This document shows, in pieces, positions 1 to 7,991 of a stretch of DNA of 41,772 bases. The stretch covers positions 1-41,772 of the forward strand of contig DXHV01000059.1 in assembly GCA_019113165.1 (NCBI GenBank), in the 5' to 3' direction. The notes below the pieces were generated by a model. It saw only the letters and a list, made by a program, of their open reading frames with translations, was not told where the DNA came from and did not search any database. Positions within the stretch are counted from its first letter, which is position 1. Each line of letters begins with the position of its first letter. This DNA comes from Candidatus Desulfovibrio intestinipullorum. GTDB taxonomy: Bacteria; Desulfobacterota; Desulfovibrionia; Desulfovibrionales; Desulfovibrionaceae. A program made the position numbers and the translations under genes.

Positions 1-218
1 TCCCTGCCTGCAGGCCGGGCACCCATGCGCCTTTTTCGGATACACTTTCCGCAGTCCCCGATTTGTCGACATCTTTCCCGTTCCATCTGCAGCCTTCCTG
101 GTGTACAGCGTCCTCCTCTCCCCCTTCTTGCAGGACGCTGCCCCTCAGGGACACGGCAGGTTCACCACAACATTCCCCAAGGAGGACGCCCCGAGGATCC
201 CGGGGCGTGCAGCACATC
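1..218. other. Leader region upstream of mtnA; no gene recognised
   Basis: No coding sequence is supported here. The one clear structure is a perfect 8-bp inverted repeat, ACGCCCCG (186-193) and CGGGGCGT (201-208), with the 7-nt loop AGGATCC. It lies 11 nt before the mtnA ATG and overlaps an in-frame GTG at 207. A purine-rich AAGGAGG lies at 179-185, too far from the ATG to be an ordinary ribosome binding site. No SAM or SAH riboswitch consensus was recognised. Confidence 0.5.
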
Positions 219-1265
219 ATGCAAGACCACATTGTTTTCAGGCCGGAACTGCCTGCTCTCGACCTTCTGGACCAGCGCCTGCTTCCTGTGCAGGAATGCC
301 GCTTTCTCTGCCGTACCACCAGCGATATCTGCACGGCCATTCAGACCATGGTTGTGCGCGGAGCACCGGCCATAGGGGTCACGGCCGCCTTTGGCTGCGC
401 CCTGGCTGTCCGCGAAGTGGCAAGCCAGCCCGGCTGGCAGGACGCCCTGGACAAGGCCCTGGATACCATTGCCGCCAGCCGCCCCACTGCCGTCAACCTT
501 TCCTGGGCCGTCAGGCGCATGCGGCACCTCTGGCAGGAGGAAGCGGCCAAGCCCGGACTCACCCCGGACAGACTCTTTGACGTGTTCACGGCAAGGGCCC
601 TGGAACTGCAGGCTCAGGACATTGCCTCCTGCAGGGCCATAGGTCAGGCTGCCCTGCCCCTGATCAAGGCCGGAGACTGCATTCTCACCCACTGCAATGC
701 CGGAGCCCTGGCCACGGCTGGCTACGGCACGGCCCTTGGCGTCATCCGGGCAGCCCATGAGGCCCTGCCCGGCATCACCGTCATTGCCGACGAGACCCGT
801 CCCCTGCTGCAGGGTGCCAGGCTTACGGCCTGGGAACTGCACAGGGACGGCATTCCGGTGACCCTTGCCTGCGACAACAGCTGCGCCTGCCTCATGAGCC
901 AGGGCCGCGTCCAGCTCGTTGTTGTGGGCGCGGACCGCATTGCCGCCAACGGCGACACGGCCAACAAGATAGGTACCTTCGGAGTGGCTCTGCTGGCCCA
1001 CCATTTCCATATTCCCTTCTATGTGGCAGCCCCGGTCTCCACCATCGATCCGACCCTGGCCGACGGCTCCCTCATTCCCATAGAAGAACGCGCCTGCGAG
1101 GAAGTCAGCTGCATCGGCTCCCAGCGCATTGCACCCGAGGGCGTTCCTGCCTACAATTTTGCCTTTGATGTCACTCCTGCGGAATACATTTCCGGCATCA
1201 TTACCGATCAGGGACTGCTCACTCCGCCCTACCCCCAGAAGATTGCCGCCCTCTCCCTTGCCTGA
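219..1265 (+). CDS. mtnA: S-methyl-5-thioribose-1-phosphate isomerase
   Basis: Cytoplasmic enzyme of the methionine salvage pathway, converting 5-methylthioribose-1-phosphate to 5-methylthioribulose-1-phosphate. The 348 residues match the usual family length. The substrate-binding RGAPAIG is at about 47-53, the catalytic cysteine is Cys159 in [14 protein letters not shown], and the catalytic aspartate is Asp239 in [20 protein letters not shown] (compare Cys160/Asp240 in the Bacillus subtilis enzyme). The frame stays open to 63, but the upstream residues are low-complexity and unlike the family, so the ATG at 219 is preferred. A GTG at 207, preceded by GAGGA, is an alternative adding four residues. 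No other salvage gene is in the window. The next gene is unrelated, so co-transcription says little about function. Ribose-1,5-bisphosphate isomerase is a related family, but the length and motifs favour MtnA. Confidence 0.93.
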   Translation: MQDHIVFRPELPALDLLDQRLLPVQECRFLCRTTSDICTAIQTMVVRGAPAIGVTAAFGCALAVREVASQPGWQDALDKALDTIAASRPTAVNLSWAVRRMRHLWQEEAAKPGLTPDRLFDVFTARALELQAQDIASCRAIGQAALPLIKAGDCILTHCNAGALATAGYGTALGVIRAAHEALPGITVIADETRPLLQGARLTAWELHRDGIPVTLACDNSCACLMSQGRVQLVVVGADRIAANGDTANKIGTFGVALLAHHFHIPFYVAAPVSTIDPTLADGSLIPIEERACEEVSCIGSQRIAPEGVPAYNFAFDVTPAEYISGIITDQGLLTPPYPQKIAALSLA

Positions 1266-1354
1266 TCCCAAAGGCGCGGGATCCGTGCCCAGTCTTCTTG
1301 TTCAGAGGCGCTGCAGAGCCTTGTGCTCCCTGTTTTCCCAAAAGAGGGACGATT

Positions 1355-3235
1355 ATGCACTGTCTTCTTTTCGCAGGCCCCAAGAAGCCTGCCCAGCCTG
1401 CTGCTCCGGGGACGACACGGATCTTCTTTGACGCCTGGGATGTGGACGCAGGCGATCTTTCCCTGCGCAGAATCATGACAGAGGAACTGTCCGACCTGCG
1501 CAGGGAACATGCGGCCTGGGCCTATGAAACAGGTCTGGCCAGTGTCGACGGCCAGACGGTGGCAGATATTCTTCGTGCCGGCTCCCCCCTGTCCATGTGG
1601 TGGTGCTCCATCCTCTACGAACGCCACCCCAAGGTCTCTCCTGCCCTCTACACCGTCTACCGCCTGCGGACCCTTGAACGCCTGCTTGTGCGCCTGCAGA
1701 CCACCTCCCTTGAGGTGCACGGCCTTGATCCTGTCTGCGTGCAGGTCCTGCGCAGGCTGTGCAGGGAGCACAACTGGCAGTTCCAAAGCGCTGACGAGGC
1801 AAGTCCGAAGTCCCTCTCCCCAATCCGGCGCCTCTACAATGCCTGCCCTGCCCCGCTGCGTGCGCTCATCCGCCTTCTTGTCTGGCTTGTCCAGGTCAAG
1901 CGCCTGCTCAAACCCGCCACTCTTGCGCCCTGCAGCACACAGACCGGCACCATTGCCACCTATTTCCCAAATATTTCTCTGGAAGAGGCCAAAAAGGGCC
2001 TTTTCCGATCCAAGTACTGGGAAAGCCTGCACACAGCCCTGGAGGAAGCAGCCCCCAGGGGCAGGCCCGCGGCCGTGCGCTGGCTCTTCATCCGCTTTCC
2101 CTCCCCGCAGGCCACCCTTGAGCAGTGCTGCGCCCTGAAGGAAGAGTTCCAGACTGCCGGCAAAAGCGGCGTCTCCTTCAACTACCTGGAGGAATTCCTG
2201 ACCGGGGGGGACATGCTTGCGGCCTGCAGGCGCTACGTCCGGCTGGCCCTTGCCAGCTTCAGGGTGCAGAAGGCCCTGCGCCCCCTCTTCTTCCTTGAGG
2301 GATCCAGGCTCGATCTCTGGCCCCTCCTTGCCGCGGACTATGTGGAGAGCTTCCGGGGCTGGCGCTGTCTGGAACGCTGCCTGCAGCAGCAGGGCCTGGA
2401 AAACTACGTGCAGGCGGCCGGACCGCAGCGCTGGTACACCTTTCCCATGGAAAACTGCCCCTGGGAGCGCATGCTCACCCATGCCGTGCATAGGATGCAG
2501 GCAGGCCCGGTCTACGGCGCCCAGCACTCCACCATCAGGCCCACGGACTTCCGCTACTTTGACGATCCGCGCACCTTTGCCAATGCCGAAACGACGCTCT
2601 TTCAGCCGGACCTTGTGGCCGGCAACGGAGAAAGCGCCTGCTCGCAGTGGCGGGCCAGCGGCGTGCCCGCAGACCGCCTGGGCAAGATAGAGGCCCTGCG
2701 CTACCTCTACCTCTCCAGATACCTGCATTCCTCCACGGGCTTTGCCGACAACATCCTGGTGGTGACAAGCTTCTTTGCCGACGAGACCGACGCGCATCTG
2801 GAGCTGCTCTGCCAGTGCCTGAAGGAAAAGATCCTGAGGCCCGAACAGATCACGGTCAAGCCCCATCCCTATCTGCCCGTGGAAGAGCGGCTGCAGGCCC
2901 TTCTTGGCGACGAGAGCCGCAGGCTGCGCATCTCCGTGCAGTCCATGCCGGATGAGCTGGCCAGCTCGCCCATCGTCTGGGCCTCCAATTCGACTACAGC
3001 CGTCCTTGAGGCCGCCCTCATGGGTCTGCCCGTGCTGGTCATGCAGCCTGCCGGCGACTTTGACCTCTGCCCCCTGCAGGACATCGCTGAACTGCAGCGT
3101 ACCTCGGACGTGGCCAGTGTCCGCGAGGCCCTGGCCCACCTTGCGCCCCTGCCCATCTCGGACGACTACCTCTGCCTGAACCTGAACCTGACACGCTGGC
3201 GCAGGCTGCTGCAGCTCTCCGACAGCGAGGTCTAG
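1355..3235 (+). CDS. Predicted surface carbohydrate biosynthesis protein (GT-B-like)
   Basis: A 626-residue soluble protein without signal peptide or clear membrane segments. Its C-terminal third resembles GT-B-fold capsule and teichoic-acid type enzymes: a HAVHRMQAGPVYGAQHSTIR stretch, then ITVKPHPYLP, then SNSTTAVLEAALMGLPVLV, which resembles the donor-binding end of such transferases. This suggests a role in O-antigen, capsule or other surface glycan assembly on the cytoplasmic side. The N-terminal half is not recognised. The ATG at 1355 is preceded by AAGAGGGA at good spacing, so it is preferred over the upstream in-frame start at 1298. It lies 89 bp after mtnA and ends before a strong terminator at 3311. 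No other polysaccharide genes are nearby, so this is an orphan rather than part of a visible cluster. The fold assignment is an inference; the substrate is unknown. Confidence 0.6.
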   Translation: MHCLLFAGPKKPAQPAAPGTTRIFFDAWDVDAGDLSLRRIMTEELSDLRREHAAWAYETGLASVDGQTVADILRAGSPLSMWWCSILYERHPKVSPALYTVYRLRTLERLLVRLQTTSLEVHGLDPVCVQVLRRLCREHNWQFQSADEASPKSLSPIRRLYNACPAPLRALIRLLVWLVQVKRLLKPATLAPCSTQTGTIATYFPNISLEEAKKGLFRSKYWESLHTALEEAAPRGRPAAVRWLFIRFPSPQATLEQCCALKEEFQTAGKSGVSFNYLEEFLTGGDMLAACRRYVRLALASFRVQKALRPLFFLEGSRLDLWPLLAADYVESFRGWRCLERCLQQQGLENYVQAAGPQRWYTFPMENCPWERMLTHAVHRMQAGPVYGAQHSTIRPTDFRYFDDPRTFANAETTLFQPDLVAGNGESACSQWRASGVPADRLGKIEALRYLYLSRYLHSSTGFADNILVVTSFFADETDAHLELLCQCLKEKILRPEQITVKPHPYLPVEERLQALLGDESRRLRISVQSMPDELASSPIVWASNSTTAVLEAALMGLPVLVMQPAGDFDLCPLQDIAELQRTSDVASVREALAHLAPLPISDDYLCLNLNLTRWRRLLQLSDSEV

Positions 3236-3310
3236 AGGCCTTGCCCTTGCTGCACGGCAGTGCCCCCTGTGGCAGCCCGTGCTGCAGCACCTCTTCACAT
3301 TCCTGACAAA

Positions 3311-3354
3311 GACGCCCGGAGGATCCCTGATTCACGATCCTCCGGGCGTCTTTT
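3311..3354 (+). terminator. Rho-independent terminator
   Basis: A perfect 15-bp stem (3311-3325 with 3336-3350), 10-nt loop, then TTTTAT. It lies between the + strand surface-carbohydrate gene and the convergent thrC. On the minus strand the stem is followed by TTTGTC, so it may also work weakly for thrC. Confidence 0.9.
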
Positions 3355-3395
3355 ATGTTCCCTGAGTGCAGCCTCATAAGGGGCTGTCTCTTGTG

Positions 3396-4838
3396 CTACT
3401 TGCTGCTGAGGTTGAGACGTTCAACCACGGCCTGGGCACCCTTGCGGGCAAACTCGGCCACGCTCACGCCCTCGCGGGCCGAAGCGGGCAAAAGCAGCTC
3501 GGGCCTGTTGGCCAGATTCATGTCCGGCGTCACCTCGTATTCCGGCGGGAAGGTGTTACTGAAGTACATGTTCTGGAAGCCGCTGAACTTGATCTGATGG
3601 GCCGTGGAGTCCAGCACGGCGTACTCGCCCTCGCCAATGAGGCCGAGCGCCCTGGCATTGAGCAGGCCGGCCAGGCTCTCGCCGCCCTGGGTGCAGACGA
3701 TGTGGCCGTGGCGGTTGGCCTGAATCATGGCATCCATGATCTGCTGTTCGGTCACCTGCACAATCTGGAAGCTCCGTTCGCCTGCTTCGCTCACAAAGCG
3801 TTCCGCCAGTTCACGCACACGCGGGAAGGATACGGGATTGCCGATCATGGCAGCCTGGGCCACGCTGGGCCTGACTGTCACGGGCTCCCAGACCCGCTTG
3901 TCCCTGGGGGCGCTGTAGTAGCGGTACACGGGATCCGCATGCTCGCTCTGCACGCCGAAGATACGCGGCAGGGCGGTGATGATGCCCAGTTCCTTCATCT
4001 TCAGGAAGCCGGACATGATGGCCGTGATGTTGCCGGAATTGCCCACGGGCACAAAGAGGCAGAGATTGGCCACATCCCAGCCGAACCACTGGGCCGTCTC
4101 GTAGGCAAAGGATTCCTGGCCGAGAATGCGCCAGGAGTTCTTGGAATTGAGCAGGGCCACGCGGTACTTTTCGGCAAGGATTTCCACGACCTTCATGCAG
4201 TCATCAAAGACGCCGGGCAGTTCCAGGACCGTGGCGCCGCTGCCCAGGGGCTGGGCAAGCTGCTGCGGGGTGACCTTGCCGTGGGGCAGGAGTACCACGC
4301 TCTTGAGAGGCTTGCCCACATAGGCGGCGTACAGGGCGGCAGCGGCAGAGGTGTCGCCCGTGGAGGCACAGACCGTGAGGATTTCGTCCCACTGCCTGGT
4401 CCGGCACAGCCACTTCAGATAGCTGAAGGCGCAGGCCATGCCGCGATCCTTGAAGGAGGCGCTGGGATTCTGGCCGTCGTTCTTGAAGGCAAAGGCGCAG
4501 CCCACCTTGTCCTGCAGGGCACCGGAGGCGGCAACGACCGGCGTGTGCGCCTCGCCAAGGTAGACAATGTCCTCCTCCTCGAGCATGGGGGCCATGAGCT
4601 CGTAGTAGGTAAACACGCCCCTCAGGGCCGTTGTGCGCGACATGAGGCGCTTGTCAAAGAGATCGCGCCACCAGGCGCCGTCGTGTTCCTTCAGGCTGTC
4701 AAAGCGGACATCCTGCAGCAGGAAGACACCGCCGCAGTCAGGGCAGGTATACAGCAGGCTGTCTCCGGGATAGCGGCGGCCGCACCCCAGGCATCTGTAC
4801 TCCATCTGTCCACGGTAGGACGGGAAATCCACGGACAT
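3396..4838 (-). CDS. thrC: Threonine synthase
   Basis: PLP-dependent cytoplasmic enzyme converting O-phosphohomoserine to threonine, the last step of threonine synthesis. The protein has 480 residues. The N-terminus carries a zinc-ribbon-like pair, Cys16/Cys19 and Cys32/Cys35, seen in one branch of threonine synthases. The PLP lysine is Lys130 in the family motif NPSASFKDRGMA. Further conserved stretches are PVGNSGNITAIMSGF (phosphate/PLP cradle) and the C-terminal LDSTAHQIKFSGF. The ATG at 4838 has a good GGAGGAG ribosome binding site 5-6 nt upstream. It is the last gene of a minus-strand group after the RNase and plsY, about 55 bp downstream of plsY, so co-transcription is possible. The closely related threonine dehydratase/cysteate synthase families are alternatives, but the motif set fits ThrC best. 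Confidence 0.92.
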   Translation of the reverse strand: MSVDFPSYRGQMEYRCLGCGRRYPGDSLLYTCPDCGGVFLLQDVRFDSLKEHDGAWWRDLFDKRLMSRTTALRGVFTYYELMAPMLEEEDIVYLGEAHTPVVAASGALQDKVGCAFAFKNDGQNPSASFKDRGMACAFSYLKWLCRTRQWDEILTVCASTGDTSAAAALYAAYVGKPLKSVVLLPHGKVTPQQLAQPLGSGATVLELPGVFDDCMKVVEILAEKYRVALLNSKNSWRILGQESFAYETAQWFGWDVANLCLFVPVGNSGNITAIMSGFLKMKELGIITALPRIFGVQSEHADPVYRYYSAPRDKRVWEPVTVRPSVAQAAMIGNPVSFPRVRELAERFVSEAGERSFQIVQVTEQQIMDAMIQANRHGHIVCTQGGESLAGLLNARALGLIGEGEYAVLDSTAHQIKFSGFQNMYFSNTFPPEYEVTPDMNLANRPELLLPASAREGVSVAEFARKGAQAVVERLNLSSK

Positions 4839-4893
4839 GTTCTCCTCCGAATGGTTGCTGCCAGGCTCTGCCGGCAGCTTGCTGAAATCAAGG

Positions 4894-5502
4894 CTAATGC
4901 TTGGAACGTGAAAGGGAAAAACGGTTTTCCTTGCCTGCGCGCAGGCGCGCTATATTTTCCCTGTGCCTGTAGGCCACGAGGACAAAGAGGCAGAGAGCCA
5001 GGGGAACCCACTCGAAGGCGCCACACAGGATGAGGACGACGGGCAGCGACCCCAGCAGGGTCAGCGAGCCCAGGGACACGAAGCGTGTGCGCCAGATGAC
5101 CAGAAGACAGAGAATGCAGGAAATGAGCGTGGGCACAAAGGCAATGGGCAGGCAGACGCCAATGCTGGTGGCCACGGCCTTTCCGCCCCTGAAGCCCATG
5201 AAGCAGGAAAAGACGTGCCCGAGCACGGCACTCAGGGCCACAATGGAGATGCCTGCGGCTGACGACGAGTCCAGCATGGCCAGAATCACAGGCACCATGC
5301 CCTTGGCAATGTCGCAAAAGAGCGTGAACACGCCCCAGCCAAAACCGCACAGGCGGGACACGTTGGTGGCGCCCGTGTTGTGGCTGCCGGCTGTGCGCGG
5401 ATCAATCCCGCAGAAGGCCCTGCTGATGATGAGCCCCCATGGAGTCGAGCCTAGAACATAGGCAAGGATGGACAAAACAAGGATCAAGAGCATGAGCTTC
5501 AC
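4894..5502 (-). CDS. plsY: Acyl-phosphate:glycerol-3-phosphate acyltransferase
   Basis: Integral inner-membrane enzyme that transfers an acyl group from acyl-phosphate to glycerol-3-phosphate, the first committed step of phospholipid synthesis in most bacteria. The 202 residues contain the family's conserved loops: GSTPWGLIISR near the N-terminus, GSHNTGATNVSR in the second, and GGKAVATSIGV in the third, separated by hydrophobic membrane segments. Translation starts at a GTG (5502-5500). This overlaps the stop codon of the upstream RNase gene in a GTGA arrangement, so the two are almost certainly translationally coupled. The C-terminal tail is basic (RHRENIARLRAGKENR), as expected for a cytoplasmic end. 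Confidence 0.94.
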   Translation of the reverse strand: MKLMLLILVLSILAYVLGSTPWGLIISRAFCGIDPRTAGSHNTGATNVSRLCGFGWGVFTLFCDIAKGMVPVILAMLDSSSAAGISIVALSAVLGHVFSCFMGFRGGKAVATSIGVCLPIAFVPTLISCILCLLVIWRTRFVSLGSLTLLGSLPVVLILCGAFEWVPLALCLFVLVAYRHRENIARLRAGKENRFSLSRSKH

Positions 5503-7634
5503 TCCCCCGTAAGAGGTTCTGCGGCAAAGTCCCCAAACGAATCATCGCACACGGCTTCCAGAATATGTATTTCGTTGTACAGGGGATTGACCTTGCCCAG
5601 ACGCACCTGCACACGGCTGCCGGCACAGGTGCGTTCGTCGAATTGCCGTCTGCGTCCGCGCACGAAGATATCATATTCCGGCAGAGCCACACTAACCTGT
5701 GTCTCTGTCTCTTCTGTGACAACGCCGGACCACCAGCGCTCCTCGCCTTCCTGTCTGAAGAAGAGGAGTTTCCAGTATCTGGGCCTGAAGCGCTGTATCT
5801 GCCCGGCGGCATCCAGGGCCATGCGCAGCGGCAGCAGCATCTGTTCCAGATCGTCCCGGCTGAAGCGGGGCTGGCCGGTCTGCACCATGGCAATGAGCTG
5901 GGCCTCGTTGACAAGGTCGGCGTAGCGGCGCAGGGGCGAGGTCATGGGCGCATAGCAGGACAGGCCCAGGGCCGTGTGCTGGCGCGGCTGTGTCTCCAGG
6001 GTGGAGGGGATCATGGCCCGCATGATCTCTGTCATTCTGGCCGGATCCCGCCACACGCCCACATATTCCCTGGGCAGGGCTACATTCTGGGTGCGGTACA
6101 GAAGCGGAACACCGGCATGAACGGCCCACTGGGCCACGGCCGCGCTGGCCAGGATCATCATCTCGGCCACCATGTTCTGCGCCTCGCTGGCAGGCTTGCC
6201 CGCCACCATATGCACCCTGGTTTCCTCTCCCTCTCCGGAAAGCTCAATCTTGGGTTCATCCTTTTCCAGGATGACGGCTCCGCAGGCTATGCGGTAGGCC
6301 AGACGTCGTGTTGCAAATTCCCGGCCAAGTTCAAGAACAGGGGCATAGGGCAGAGCCTGGCTGTCCCCGGCAGCCGTGCCGTCCAGCACGGCCTGACAGT
6401 CGCCATAGCGCAGGTTGGCGGCCAGGCGCACCCTGCACACCTCTATGCGACAGGGCTCGGGCAGGCTGCCATCTTCGGCCACCTCCTGGGTCACGATAAG
6501 GGCTGGGCGATCCTCGTCTGCTGCCAACGAGAGGGCATTTGTGCCCAGAAATTCCGGCAGCATGTGGCTGTCGCCCTCGGGCAGGTAAACACTTGTGCCC
6601 CTGTGCAGGATCAGGGCATCGAACTTGCTGCCAAAGGGCCAGTTCAGGGCCGGGCAAGCCAGGGCCAGGGTGAGGGTCATGGTACCGTCCGCCCTCTTTT
6701 CCAGATGAAAGGCGTCGTCTATGTCCCTTGTGCTGTCTCCGTCTATGCTCACGAAGGGCAGATCCTTGCGGGGCAGGTCGCAGGTCCTGGCCTGTTCGGC
6801 CAGGCTGCGGGCGGCCTCCTCTTCCTTGCACCACCAGCTGTCGCCCCGGGCATAGCCTGCCCTGTCGTACCAGAAATTGTAGTGTGCCGGGAGCTTGCCC
6901 CAGGCCAGCAGAAGCTGCACGGCCAGCAGGTTGTCCTCGTTGAGGCCCTTGATGAGCATATGCCACAGGGCTTCCTGACTCTGTGTCTCGGGATCCTCCA
7001 TGTGGGCCCTCAGAAGCTCCTCCAGCTTCTGTGCCATTTCCGGGGCAGGCCATTCCTCTTCGGGGGGCAGCACGGCCCTGTGGCAGGCAACATTCCACAA
7101 CAGGCGCACAAAGGGCGCGCCAACGGCCACCACCTGTTCGCGTTCCTGCTGCTTGCGCAGTTCCTCTGCCTTGCGGGCCACCTTTTCCGCGTCATAAATC
7201 TCGAAATTGGGGGGCACAAAGCGGAAATGGGTGCGGGCAGCAAGCAGGGCATGCCCGTAGGCGGCTATGGTGTCCACATCGGGATCGCTCTCCACAAGCT
7301 CGGCAAACCACTGTGCAGGAGCAACATCCACCTCGCCCTGGGCCAGTTCCCACAGCTCCGTGACGTTCAGGGATGCGGCCTTTTCCTCGCGTCTCTTGCG
7401 CGTCTCGTCCAGGAGCCGGATCATGTCTTCCCGGCTCAGGGAGGAAAATCCGTGCACCGGCGGGCTGTTCCAGGGAAGGGCTCGCGAAGTGGGCAGCTTT
7501 GTCTCCCGCCTGTTTGGTAAAAGGACTCTCAGCTTGCCTGATACTTCTTCAAGTACAATGCCAATCTGTGTTGTACTTGCATCAAAAAATTCTACCACAC
7601 AGCCCACTGTCGGGTACTGTACACATGGCGGCAT
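5499..7634 (-). CDS. RNB-domain exoribonuclease (RNase II/R family)
   Basis: A 711-residue 3'-to-5' hydrolytic exoribonuclease of the RNase II superfamily, acting in mRNA turnover. The catalytic RNB domain starts near residue 289. VSIDGDSTRDIDDAFHLE holds the acidic metal-binding cluster (Asp298, Asp300, Asp304, Asp306, Asp307), and TSPLRRYADLVNEAQ further on carries the conserved arginines that position the scissile phosphate. The N-terminal 280 residues do not look like the paired cold-shock domains of E. coli RNase II or R; they are mostly helical and charged. The last ~70 residues could be a degenerate S1/OB fold. It is therefore a divergent form, and I do not assign rnb or rnr. The ATG at 7634 has AAGGAG upstream. 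It is the first gene of the group with plsY. Confidence 0.85.
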   Translation of the reverse strand: MPPCVQYPTVGCVVEFFDASTTQIGIVLEEVSGKLRVLLPNRRETKLPTSRALPWNSPPVHGFSSLSREDMIRLLDETRKRREEKAASLNVTELWELAQGEVDVAPAQWFAELVESDPDVDTIAAYGHALLAARTHFRFVPPNFEIYDAEKVARKAEELRKQQEREQVVAVGAPFVRLLWNVACHRAVLPPEEEWPAPEMAQKLEELLRAHMEDPETQSQEALWHMLIKGLNEDNLLAVQLLLAWGKLPAHYNFWYDRAGYARGDSWWCKEEEAARSLAEQARTCDLPRKDLPFVSIDGDSTRDIDDAFHLEKRADGTMTLTLALACPALNWPFGSKFDALILHRGTSVYLPEGDSHMLPEFLGTNALSLAADEDRPALIVTQEVAEDGSLPEPCRIEVCRVRLAANLRYGDCQAVLDGTAAGDSQALPYAPVLELGREFATRRLAYRIACGAVILEKDEPKIELSGEGEETRVHMVAGKPASEAQNMVAEMMILASAAVAQWAVHAGVPLLYRTQNVALPREYVGVWRDPARMTEIMRAMIPSTLETQPRQHTALGLSCYAPMTSPLRRYADLVNEAQLIAMVQTGQPRFSRDDLEQMLLPLRMALDAAGQIQRFRPRYWKLLFFRQEGEERWWSGVVTEETETQVSVALPEYDIFVRGRRRQFDERTCAGSRVQVRLGKVNPLYNEIHILEAVCDDSFGDFAAEPLTGE

Positions 7635-7991
7635 AGACTTTCTCCTTCAAGGGTGAACACACAATAAGGCGCTTCCTACCCTGATTCCGGCCTTACTGGC
7701 AAGTGCGCCCGGCCCCTCGACAGGACCTTTTGGGAACAGTTTCAGCCTCTTGTTTCCCGATCTTTTTTCAGCTAAAAAAGGGATTTGGCAAAGTACTTTC
7801 TCTCTGCGGCACGAGCCCTCCCCGCAAGAAGAAGGCTCTCACCGGCCACGCCACCGGGACGACACAAGCCCTGCTGTTTACGGCAGGGCAGACAGAAAGG
7901 CATGCACTTCCCCCAAGCCAGGCTCTTTCTTCTCTGAAACATATACACGACTGCCACAATAAAGGATTTTTCCCTTTATACGGGAGGCGAG
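7635..7991. other. Divergent intergenic region, RNase gene / citrate synthase-like gene
   Basis: 357 bp with no supported gene between divergent starts. It should hold promoters for both directions, but no convincing -35/-10 pair was found. There is one 7-bp inverted repeat, GCCCTGC (7868-7874) with GCAGGGC (7883-7889), not followed by a T-run. The GGGAGGC ribosome binding site of the downstream gene ends just before 7992. Confidence 0.4.

Noticed and set aside
1..218. SAM or SAH riboswitch upstream of mtnA
   Set aside because: Only a simple hairpin is present; none of the conserved cores of these riboswitch classes was recognised.
1229..3298. Long open frame (689 codons) on the minus strand opposite the surface-carbohydrate gene
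   Set aside because: It is the antisense shadow of a GC-rich gene; its protein is Gly/His/Arg-rich with no family motif, while the plus strand has a ribosome binding site and recognisable motifs.
3366..5033. Plus-strand open frame of 555 codons over thrC and the end of plsY
   Set aside because: It runs across two real minus-strand genes and their spacer, as expected for chance in GC-rich DNA.
5565..7520. Open frame of 651 codons on the plus strand over the RNase gene
   Set aside because: Antisense shadow; no ribosome binding site or domain, and the minus-strand RNB motifs are unambiguous.
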